Source of the DNA: Macquaria australasica
Taxonomy: Eukaryota > Chordata > Actinopteri > Centrarchiformes > Percichthyidae
Reading direction: 5' to 3'
Assembly (NCBI GenBank): GCA_005408345.1
Contig: SEMN01000643.1
Location: forward strand, 62,001 to 126,000
DNA: 64,000 nt
The stretch's first letter is position 1. Each line of letters opens with the position of its first letter. The position numbers and the translations under genes were made by a program. Positions 55,526-64,000 of the stretch are shown here, one piece after another. The notes below the pieces were generated by a model, which saw nothing but the letters and a program-made list of their open reading frames with translations, had not been told where the DNA came from and ran no database searches.

Positions 55526-58500
55526 GTGAGTTGAAAAAAAAAAAAGTAGAATAGACAAGGAGGTCTCAAGTACCTTAAAGAGGCACTCTGCCGATTTTAC
55601 ACATAAAGATCAGTTTACCAGTCAGTCTCGGGGAGTATTATTCAGCCTGTGAAAACAGTTGTATAATTTTTCCTGGGCTCTGGAGGAACTTTTTAATGTC
55701 AAATATTGAGAGTTTCCTGACATACTGCTGTACAGCTTGGTACTCTAGTTGTTCCACTGCACACAGGAAGGACCTGCGGCAGATAGTTAAAACAGCTCAG
55801 TGAATTGTCAGCTCCCAGCTCCCAAACCTGAGAGACATCCACTCGAGCCGTCTCCACACACAGGCCTCTAACATCATGAGAGACCCCTCACACCCTTTCC
55901 TGATTATACTTACAAATAGTCTATTACTTACTTACTACTTATAAATAGTCTCAATGAAAACTGTTTTTATTTTATTATGTTGCCATTAATCTTCATTGCA
56001 CTGGGGGATATCTCAAAACCTCGTATCTGTTTTTATAAATTCTGTGAACTTTGGTGAACCAACCCTTTAACCAGTGTTGGTTGACAGACAGTTCGGGTGT
56101 GGTGTTGAAGGACTGCAATATTTAAAAGGTGTGGATTTAATCTGTTTGTTGTTCTGCTGTGTTTCAGATGAGGATGAAGAGAACCAGGATACAGTGGAGC
56201 AGATCCTCAAATGCATTATTGAAAATGAAGGTGACAAACATAAGATTTTGGATTCAATTCTGTTTTAATTTAGTTCAAGTTTTATTTTTAAGTACTCTAA
56301 TCGTTTGGTTTATTCTCGTACTTCACTGTGTTCTGTTTTACTGATCTCTGCTATACTGTCATCTGTGTCCTGATGTGCTGTTTTGGGGGTTCATACACGA
56401 GGGATATATTTTTGAATGAGAGCTGATAATATGATATTTAATATTCCTAGATTTGGCTGTTTTCATGCCAAAAAATGACACGCATATCTGGATATATCTG
56501 CAATTTTATTTTTTACCAGATTAGATCAGGATGCATCAGCAAATCCATCTAAAAGTACTCAATTAGTGCTACTCTAACATGGGTTCTTCTTGTTGTCACC
56601 CCTAGCTAACATGGAAGCCTTCAATGAGATGTTGGGAAACCACAATGTCTGTGTGCGCCATGACCCCAGGCAAGCTCATCCAACAGAGTCTGTATAAGTG
56701 TGACACATTTACTGTCTGTTGATTACATGTTTGTGTCACAAGGAAACAACATTTAAATTTTTAACCTTGAGCTCCACAATTTCTGGAATCCCTTAAAATG
56801 AATGTTGAAGGGAAAATTCACCACATTTTATGTGGATGTCCAATCAGTGTTGATGGTAAATGTAGTCAATTGAAGCAATAAATTTCTCAGTGCTTGATAT
56901 ATTGACGAGAAAGCTGAATTCTCCTGCTCGTGGTGCCTACATGTACCAGGATGCATTGCGCGCAAGCTCAGCTAGCGTTAACTTTGTTCTGCTCCTCGCC
57001 GGTATGTGTGTGTGCATGTGTTTCTGCTTTACGTAAATGTACTTGATAGACATGCCCTGAAGGCAACGATATAGCTATGTGTGAAAAAGAAATGGTCAAA
57101 CAGCAGGAATTCATTATTGGCAACGTTGTGCCACTTTGATTAGCAGCACCCAACAGCTAGCTTGCTCAGTGGGCGTGGGCGTCCGCCATGCACACCTCCC
57201 AAATCTCAACAATAGCATGGACCTGCTCACAAGCAAGCTGAGTGGCTAATCCAACATCCTGTTAGGAAGTTTTCTTTATTTTTTCTTCCAGAGTTTGGGC
57301 GTACATGTCAGCATAGTTCATAGTACTTCCAGCATCTTCGAGCAGAGCAGAGGAAAATAAATTCCTCTTAAGGCACTTGTTGTTGCCCACCTTGTCATTT
57401 ACATTGATAAATCCAATTTCCTTCACATTTGTGTCATGAATGTTGTGTTTGTCATCGGGGTAAAATTGACTTCTATTTCCTGATTTCTACCTTTTTACAC
57501 TGGTTTGTTAAACACTCACGCGAACATGTCCGAACGACATCCGAACGGCAGCCCGGAGAAGCATAATTACAGCTTTAGCTCTAGACACGTCTCAAACTAT
57601 ACACACTACTATAATAAGAATAATGTTTATGATAAAAATAATGATAATGTTGATCTCCAGGTTGCGTAAGGAGTCCATTGGTGGTGTTCCTCCTCATCAC
57701 CACACAGTCCACTCAGGCACCGACCACAACTCCTGCCACCTCTGTGCCCAGGTCCGATCTAAAAAAGGCCGCAGACAAAGCCGAACACCCCGCTCCAAAC
57801 AACGACCTGGAGAACAGACTGTCTTCTCTGTTGGCAGGTAACAACACATGATTTAACCACTTGTGTAAGGATGCTGGGATAGAGTAGCAGAAATATTTCA
57901 TCCTGAATGTATCGTTATCCCCTCAGGTTCCGGGTGACGCACACTGATAAGAAGCTCCATGGAGGTCCTAATCCATTTGTCAGTTCAGGGGACCAGCTGG
58001 ACCAATCCCAGGACAGCGAGGAGCGGAAGGAGGGCGTGTACAATCTGAGAAGCATGTTCAAGGACGTCCGACCACCTTCAGAGAGCTCCAATGGGGTTGC
58101 TCCGAATGTGGGGAAACGCAAGAAGAGTGTAACCATATTTGGGCTGAGGCGGGGCAGTGACCCCGTTGGCATTAAAGTAGGAGAGGGGACATGTAGGGAG
58201 ACCGACGGTGTTAAATTTGCTATTCAGCAGCAACCTGTAGTGCTGGAGGAACTGTTGCAGGCAGAAAACATTGGAACTGAAGGTGGTACTAAACCTGGTA
58301 TCAAACCTGAAACTGAGCGCTCAAAAAATCAAACGCCTGCTTCATCTCAACGTGAGGCTAAAACTTCAGGTTCTGTTAATTATCCCCCTTCCCAAAGCAA
58401 GAATCAGGCCCATGACTCTAGCTCTGCTTCTGAGGATGGCTCTAAACGTGGGCCCAGTAATGAACCTTGTACGAACCTTATGATCAAACCTTCCATTGGG

Positions 58501-59835
58501 AGTACAGCAGCTTCTGCCCCCAGCTCTCTTCCAATTCCATCTCCTGCTTCGTCTGGACAGATAGAGACAATAGAGAAACGAGGAGATCTCGAAGATAAGG
58601 TGTTAAAAAATGAAGAGGCATATGATCCTGGGCCACTACAGACCTCCACACCTATTGCCCCCATGCCTGGATCCATTCCAGGTTTCACTCCTGTCATTTC
58701 TACAGGTCAACCTGAAACATTTTCCAGCACAGGTTTTCTAGTTACCCAAACTTCCCCGGACCCAAGCTCCAGCACAGATCTAGAACCAGGTTTTGGTGCT
58801 AGCCTAGCTGTAGTAAGCTCACATTCATCCCCTCCATCTTCATTTCAAATAAAGACCCCATCTTCATCCTCTTCGTTAAAAACTCCTACCTCACCCCTGG
58901 CGGTCACACTGAGCCCCAAACTAAGCTCAAGAAATACGCCATCAGAGGCAGCAAAAACTGCCTTTTCCCCTGCCCTCACTCCAAGCCCCAAACTCTCATC
59001 AGGCAGGGTGATGTCAAGCCAATCCCCTATTCCATCTTCATCTTTTGGAAAAAGTAGTAGTCTATTACAAGCCCGAACTCCCTCACCTGCTCTTACTACT
59101 AGCCCCAAACTTGACACTATGCCAGTATCACCACAAACCCCCTTTTCTTCTCCATCTGACCAAAAGCCATCCTTCGGAAGTTCACCTCGTCTGACTTTGA
59201 AGTCAGAAAGTCTGACGTCTGTAGCATCTATGACCAAAGGGGATATGGTTTCAAGTCCATTATCTCTAAATAAACAAGAGCTAGAAGGAGCCAGAATCTC
59301 AAAGACAGAAGAAAAGACAGAAATAAAGAGGGTTGGGATTCTCAAAACAGCTACACTTTCACCAGCTGAGGGAGATTCTAAAGGTTTGTCACTTTCCTCT
59401 CCCACTGATCAGCTTTCTAAAGAAAGACTGAGCAGTTTGCCTCCGTCACCTTCCAGTTCGCTGTCCCCCTCCTCACCTACAGGGAGCAGAATAAGTAGTG
59501 TGACCATCGTCAAAGCCAGCCCTGAGAGCAAGAGAGAGTTTTCTGTTGTCACTATGTTGGAGGAGAAAGAAATTTCTACTTCAATAAAAGTCCAGAAAGG
59601 TGAGACTTCTGAACTTGGACTTGAATCAGAAAAAGCGAGAATTAGTCCAGTTGCTGGTCAGGGAGGAGAGAATTCTGTTTCATGTGTTGGACAATCTGAA
59701 AGTCAAAGTGGAGAGACTTCTGGAGCAGAGGTTAGGCCAACGGTGAGCCAAGAGAAGGATGATATGATGGAAATGGAAGATATTAGGGACTGCAAAGTGA
59801 TGCAGGTGGAAGAAGCAGAGAAGACGGACATTTAG
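55324..59835 (+). CDS. rell2: RELT-family membrane protein, rell2-like (five coding exons, 804 aa)
   Basis: Join 55324-55525, 56168-56230, 56606-56669, 57661-57837, 57927-59835; phases 1, 1, 2, 2 are consistent and the total of 2,415 nt divides by three. The protein has a 15-residue extracellular N terminus without signal peptide and a membrane span at about residues 16-39 (YMIFVVVFLFFLTGLLGFLI). Then come LLKKKGYRCRT, an acidic run (51-60), TVEQILKCIIENEANMEAFN (about 75-95), HHHTVH (122-127) with CHLC (135-138), and GEQTVFSVGRFRV ending at 172. This block order is that of RELT, RELL1 and RELL2. The lack of an ectodomain favours RELL2. Known roles: RELT binding partner, and OXSR1/SPAK kinase binding through RFRV. 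The tail after 172 (632 residues) is Ser/Pro/Thr-rich, whereas human RELL2 is only about 300 aa in all. Start chosen as the first ATG after the acceptor, with A at -3. Confidence 0.8.
55690..55905 (+). mobile_element. CR1/Rex1-like LINE C-terminal fragment in rell2 intron
   Basis: The plus strand reads ESFLTYCCTAWYSSCSTAHR, KDLRQIVKTAQ, LRDIHSSRLHTQASNIMRDP and SHPF, the C-terminal end of a CR1-type reverse transcriptase. One stop interrupts it. It lies in the sense orientation between the first two coding exons. Confidence 0.65.
56168..56230 (+). CDS. rell2: rell2 coding exon 2
   Basis: It is preceded by a T-rich tract and TTTCAG and followed by GTGACA. It encodes EDEENQDTVEQILKCIIENE (residues 69-88), the conserved helix after the membrane span in RELT-family proteins. 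63 nt, phase 1 to phase 1. Confidence 0.8.
56606..56669 (+). CDS. rell2: rell2 coding exon 3, with GC splice donor
   Basis: Acceptor CCCTAG. It encodes ANMEAFNEMLGNHNVCVRHD followed by P. Only a GC donor (CCCCAG, then GCAAGC) gives the phase 2 needed to join the next exon as RHDP-R-LRKES. A downstream GT (56692) would create a stop at once after joining. Confidence 0.7.
56670..56675 (+). promoter_or_regulatory. Non-canonical GC splice donor
   Basis: GCAAGC after CCCCAG resembles the AG/GCAAGT consensus of the GC-AG intron class. The acceptor of this intron is ATCTCCAG at 57660. Confidence 0.65.
57661..57837 (+). CDS. rell2: rell2 coding exon 4
   Basis: It encodes LRKESIGGVPPHHHTVHSG, a Cys/His pair (CHLC), a strongly basic run (RSKKGRRQSRTPRSKQR) and GEQTVFSVG. 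The donor is GGCAG followed by GTAACA. The basic run may aid nuclear or membrane-lipid contacts, but this is speculation. The intron after it is only 89 bp. Confidence 0.82.
57927..59835 (+). CDS. rell2: rell2 last coding exon, long disordered tail
   Basis: It opens in frame with RFRVTHTDKKLHGGPN, where the first Arg codon is split across the intron, and runs 636 codons to TAG at 59833-59835. Early words (GVYNLRSMFKDVRP, RKKSVTIFGLRRGSD) look ordered or conserved. From about 58260 on, the sequence is dominated by Ser, Pro and Thr, with repeated SPKL motifs (near 58913, 58985, 59102) and many SP/TP sites. The last part is acidic (DDMMEMEDIRDCKVMQVEEA). No frameshift or stop over 1.9 kb shows that the tail is under coding constraint or very recently expanded. 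Confidence 0.88.
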
Positions 59836-60000
59836 TCGAAACAGGATTGAGAGGTGGTGTCTCATATCGAGATGGTTGAGAGTTCAAACTGTCCTCCTGA
59901 TGATATAAAGAAAGACGTGAAGATGGCACCACTCAGAGGTTTAAATGAAAGGAAATGTAGTAATAATAAAATTAAGTAATTATGAACATACCTTTTAATC
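59836..60000 (+). other. rell2 proximal 3' untranslated region
   Basis: Sequence from the stop to just past the first polyadenylation signal; nothing else recognised in it. Longer 3' ends using later signals are possible. Confidence 0.5.
59965..59970 (+). terminator. Polyadenylation signal AATAAA
   Basis: First AATAAA after the stop codon, 130 nt downstream; a plausible proximal cleavage signal. Confidence 0.5.
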
Positions 60001-60394
60001 ATTTAACCACAGCAGTTAAGATATTGCAGTGGGATTGTACTGGCTGGTTAACTGACTAGCCAGCTGAGTAATAGAAAATCATCAGATACTCTGCCACTGC
60101 TAGATTAAAGAATGACACGATGGATGTTGGATGTTTTAACCCTTTTACCCCAAATCACATTTACTTTACATCATGGCTAACCATTTTGCAAACCATGCTT
60201 TTGTGTTTTAGACTTTTGGATGTTTTTACTTACTTTTATGGGCAGCCATTGGCTACCACCCCATACAATAAGTGACAGCCATGCTAGCAGCCCTGTGAGG
60301 CTGTACTTAGGCACAGTGGTGGTTTGAGTTAAATGCTCATGTCAGTATTATAACATACCCACAATGACAATGTTGACATTCTAATGCTAAGAAG

Positions 60395-60795
60395 AAAATG
60401 TTTTCCATGGTCACCAGAGTTTACCATGTTAGCCTGCTAACATTTGCTAATTAGCACTAAACCCAAAGTTTAATAATTCCAAAGGATCACCAAAGTTATT
60501 ACAACTAATCCTGTCTGTACCAAATTCCATGGCAGTCTATCCAATGGTTGTGTAGATATGTGTAGACTCAAAACCACAAATGTCAATCATATGGTGGCAT
60601 TACAGGAAAAATTAGGGGATCACCAAAATCAGTAGGATTCATCGTCTGTGAACCATTATTGTCTGTACAAAATGTTTGCCAGTCCATCCAATAGTTTCAA
60701 GATATTTCAGTATGGACCAAGGTGGTTGGTCCACCGACCAACTGAACAACAAACCAACATTGCCATCCCGACAGGGCCACTAGTATGGCTAAAAA
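60395..60795 (+). repeat. Teleost interspersed repeat with two ~127-bp internal units
   Basis: GTTAGCCTGCTAACATTTGC and GCTAATTAGCACTAAAC open the block. GATCACCAAAGTTATTACAA near 60485 and GATCACCAAAATCAGTAGGA near 60612 start two units, each with GTCTGTAC.AAAT and CATCCAATAGTT-type words. It ends GCCACTAGTATGGCTAAAAA. It shares units with 48838-48975. It may lie in a long rell2 3' UTR. Confidence 0.65.
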
Positions 60796-63169
60796 TCAAT
60801 TACTGGGCTTGATGTTAATTGTCATTGATAACACAGCTCAAGAAAGTTTCAAGACATTCATACCATACACAAATGTATGGAAACAAATAGCTGCTTGTAA
60901 AAATACATCCTTAAATCTAAAACTATACAGACTGCATTTTGAAAATGGTGGGCAAAGTACATGATTTGTAGTTAAAAAGGTTAAAAAAAAAAAGAAGATA
61001 ATCTTTAGGCCTACTCTAGACCATAAAATAAGTGATGTAGGCTGGAGTTTTCCTTTGACTAATTGTTTTATATGTGACTGGCTGATTGATTAGTTAACGT
61101 CTAGGTGTTGACTTGTTAATGGACTGATTACATTTGAGTTTTTACCAAATCAATAAATTATTCAGAGCTGTGTTAATAATGTATTGATTTGGTAACCGCC
61201 ATGGTTATTTATTGATGTATAAGGGTGCTAGGGCTGGCAACCTCTAATCTCATCTATTGATCTTAATTTGATTGTGAATCAAGATTAACAGCACAGAGGA
61301 GCAACAGTCGCTCTATGGGCAGCTTTGCCAATGGAGATGTATCTATTTAGTGAATTTGCAACAAGTTCTTGTAATAATGTATGACTGTGCTTTTCTGTAG
61401 TTGCTTTTGGCAAGTACAGAATGTTGTCTTTTCATTCCAGATTTACCCCTTTTTTTCCCCTCCAAATTTGGATTGGCCATTTCCCCCCCCTGTGCTTCAT
61501 TTCATAGCAAAGTGAGGAGCTTCAACATGACCGTGTAACTCTTGTGGATGTTCACGATGCCCCCCACAGATCCACCCTCCCCTGCACAAGTGAAGCAATA
61601 AGGGCTTGATCTCTCACTGGCTTCCCAACATACAAACACTATCAGTTGTTTTGAACAAGGGACACCACTGAATATAGCTCCAGCAGTGGTGTGACAATAG
61701 AGTTACTACTTTACTGCAAACTTAATACTACTAAACTGATATTACTGGTGTGACCATGCCAAATTGTAAATTGTTATACTCGTGTAATCAGGCACTTCCA
61801 CTGGTGAATATACTACATTTCCTGTACACCAGTCACTCCAGTCCCAAACTATGCCATTTTAGTTTTCTGGAATTTTAATATTAATACATACAGTATCTAG
61901 TAAAACATTGGCTTTTTTGGCTTTACAAGTCTTGTTATTCACAACACTTCTTTCTGCTTAAGCCATTTCATCATGTGTTCAACATAAATTGAACTTTTAC
62001 CAGGAAAATGCAAAACATAGCAAATAACAGCTATGGTGGCTACAGCCATAGACTTTGTACTGATGATTGTATTATCAAGCAGTACATGCCGAGGCATGAC
62101 AGTGTGGAAGTCCCATATATGAAATAAGCTCTCAGACTACAGAGACATGACACTTCCACAGAATAAGCTCTGCAGTCCTTAAAGCTGTGAAACTAAAATA
62201 TGTTTTTAAGTATGATGTGTATTTTGAAGTATAACTTGTAAAGCTTCTGCATCACATAAGGGACAGGTGATATTGTAGATGGGTGACTATAGTGGAACCC
62301 TCCCTTGATATATGCATTTTGTTTGCCCTCATTTGATTATACAGTAGAACTCACTAAGACGTGACACAATATTAGTGTCTGTCATACCTGCAAAACTATT
62401 AAAAATCTACTTATTCCAACATTGGAGCAGCCTGGTTATAGGTATTAAGAGCTGTGCTTTCTGTCAGGTGTATGATATTACATAAATTATACAGTATATA
62501 CTCTGAAATAAGAATGAAATCTGGGGACAAATTTGGTTTTACAAGACTTGTAGCCTGTATGATTATCTGACAGCTCGTGTGGATGATACATGCACTATCA
62601 TAACCTATGGAATGGTGGTTAAAATTACAAAAAGAAGAAGGTCCAGGTTGTAAAAAACTGAAGTTTTCCTTTAAGTATAACAAAAGAAATTGACTGAAAA
62701 CTGCTCTTGGTAGATAAAGGAAAACACAGCCTTCCCAATGCTTAGCTTTTTCAATATGGTAATTAAGGATAAGGCAAAAAAACTATTAAAGTAATAATAT
62801 GAAGAATTTTTAGATCAGTAACTAGTTCATTTTCTGTGTATTCCAAACAAACAGACATGTACAAACTTCATCAACTGAATGTTAGTTGTGAGTGAGCCAC
62901 CATGACTGAAGAAAACCGCTGAAGAAATGTGAACTTCAACAAAAAGTCCAAAATAAAAAGACATCACAAATGAGCACTTACAAATAAAAGAAGAAAAGAA
63001 AAAACAATCAAGGATTTTGATGATTACCACTTTAAGTAGTGTATGTTGTATCCACATAAAATTAGGGGTAAGTGATAAAATAAGTATGTAATTTGTATTG
63101 GATTGAACTGAACCTTTTAAGAATTGTTTTTTTCTGTAGGGAGTATGGGTGTCCCTCTTTATCATAAGA
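60796..63169. other. No gene recognised
   Basis: AT-rich flank with several AATAAA-like words, a C run near 61484 and no domain. Confidence 0.3.
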
Positions 63170-64000
63170 AAATAGTATAGAACTGGGGCAGAAAGGGGAA
63201 CGTTCTCCCCAAACTGGGTGAGGCGCCTCTTGTGGCTAACAGCGCTAATACCTGAAACAACCAGTGTGTAGTGCTGGAAAAAACACTCTCAGAAGCCATG
63301 TAAAAGTTATGCCCTGTATTAAAAAGATAAGGTGGTGCTGTCTCCGGCACAAACAGGTCTAGCACCCAGGCCGTGGCCCAGTTTGCGGTGGGAAGGCCGG
63401 CTAGGCAGGTGGATGGCTCGCGGTGGCTCTGTTGTCTGGCCCCTCTGCAGGACAGCGGCGTTGGCGGCTCCACTGCCGACGTTGCTGCCGGCAAGGGGGT
63501 GGCTGCTGGGGATGGAGGTAAGAGCCCAGCTGCTCAGACGCCTCCAGCCGCTTAATCATTGCCCTGATGTTTGGGCCAAAGAGCCAGTCAGTGGTCAGGG
63601 GCATTCAGCAGGGTGCATCACTCATTATCTTTCAGGGAGGTCAGGCCCAGTCAGGGGTGTCTGCCCAACCTTGGAGATTTCTGTTGCCAATAATTCAGTC
63701 TTCTGGTGGGTGAGGCCATCAAGGGATCCAGCCAAAATGCATGTTGTGTAACAGCAGCCATCCTTGATGGGGGGGCACTCCCTTGTCCCTTGTCCCACTA
63801 CCAGCCCTTGACAGTGCAATACAGCCCAAAAGCCACTTTCAGGGGCTTAGTGCTCAGCAGAGAGGCCCACTCGAAGTTGATTGTCAAAGATGGGCACCAT
63901 TTTGGGAACCACAACGCTACGGTGATGCCTCCTGCGAGGCCAGGTGAGGAGGAGAATCCATGGCGTTGACCTTGGAAGGTGGCTGGGGAGGCAGTGGGGT
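63170..64000 (-). pseudogene. Decayed retroelement coding sequence, possibly DIRS-type gag-like
   Basis: This GC-richer segment has minus-strand frames broken by stops: LATEISKVGQTPLTGPDLPE R, then PLTTDWLFGPNIRAMIKRLE ASEQLGSYLHP. The LPER...LFGP...MIKRLEAS arrangement resembles the gag-like ORF of fish DIRS elements as I remember it. The match is weak and the element continues beyond the window. Confidence 0.3.

Noticed and set aside
57907..57926. ATG at 57907 as start of a separate 642-aa protein
   Set aside because: The first seven codons are intron sequence ending in a good acceptor (CCCCTCAG); the exon joins in phase to GEQTVFSVG.
58845..59405. 186-codon minus-strand frame inside the last rell2 exon
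   Set aside because: It is the shadow of the Ser/Pro-coding strand, whose frame is continuous and joins conserved exons.
63332..63751. 139-codon plus-strand frame at the window end
   Set aside because: The minus strand shows retroelement-like words in the same place; the plus frame has no domain.

Overview
This is nuclear DNA from a ray-finned (teleost) fish. The evidence is the repeat content: Rex3/RTE, L2-like, L1/Swimmer-like and Dong-like LINEs, V-SINE-like SINEs, Ty3/gypsy and BEL/Pao retroelements, piggyBac, hAT, Tc1-type and Harbinger remnants, long CA/GATA microsatellites, and a spliced vertebrate gene. There are no operons, ribosome binding sites or CRISPR arrays. All functional names are by recognition; no search was run.

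Layout. Positions 1 to about 41,000 are gene-poor and made largely of nested, decayed transposable elements. Some are complete insertions with target-site duplications (TSDs) that can be read directly: a 1,017-bp piggyBac-type element (8790-9806, TTAA); a 1,162-bp element with 255-bp inverted terminal repeats and a 4-bp TSD that looks Ginger-like (10016-11177) and carries an antisense tRNA-Arg piece; a 353-bp MITE with perfect 64-bp arms (11314-11666); a 180-bp solo LTR inside a SINE (19340-19519, CCAGG); a 322-bp solo LTR inside an L1 (27214-27535, TCATC); and a 741-bp hAT element (28169-28909, GATTTAAA). Others are coding ruins: BEL/Pao, a retroviral-type pol, gypsy gag joined to a chromodomain, and a tyrosine recombinase fragment. 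One uninterrupted 157-codon zinc-finger exon (6999-7472, minus) stands out from its decayed surroundings.

Positions 41,000-60,000 hold the only convincing host gene, a plus-strand RELT-family gene best matched to rell2. It has five coding exons (55324-55525, 56168-56230, 56606-56669, 57661-57837, 57927-59835) that join in frame to 804 codons plus stop. They encode a short extracellular N terminus, one membrane span, the conserved intracellular RELT-family blocks, an RFRV motif, and a Ser/Pro/Thr-rich tail much longer than I recall for mammalian RELL2. One or two possible 5' leader exons lie near 41.2-42.5 kb, which would make the first intron about 13-14 kb. That interval contains a hAT transposase fragment, an L2-like LINE, and an unclassified element of four roughly 290-bp units, each carrying a CTCF-like motif.

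Positions 60,000-64,000 are the 3' flank: a teleost interspersed repeat, unrecognised sequence, and a weak retroelement (DIRS-like) coding remnant on the minus strand. The main second-look items are the Ginger-like element with its tRNA-derived internal sequence, the CTCF-motif array, the 124-nt long hairpin at 33369-33492, and the splice-site oddities of rell2 (a GC donor and a TC microsatellite acting as polypyrimidine tract).
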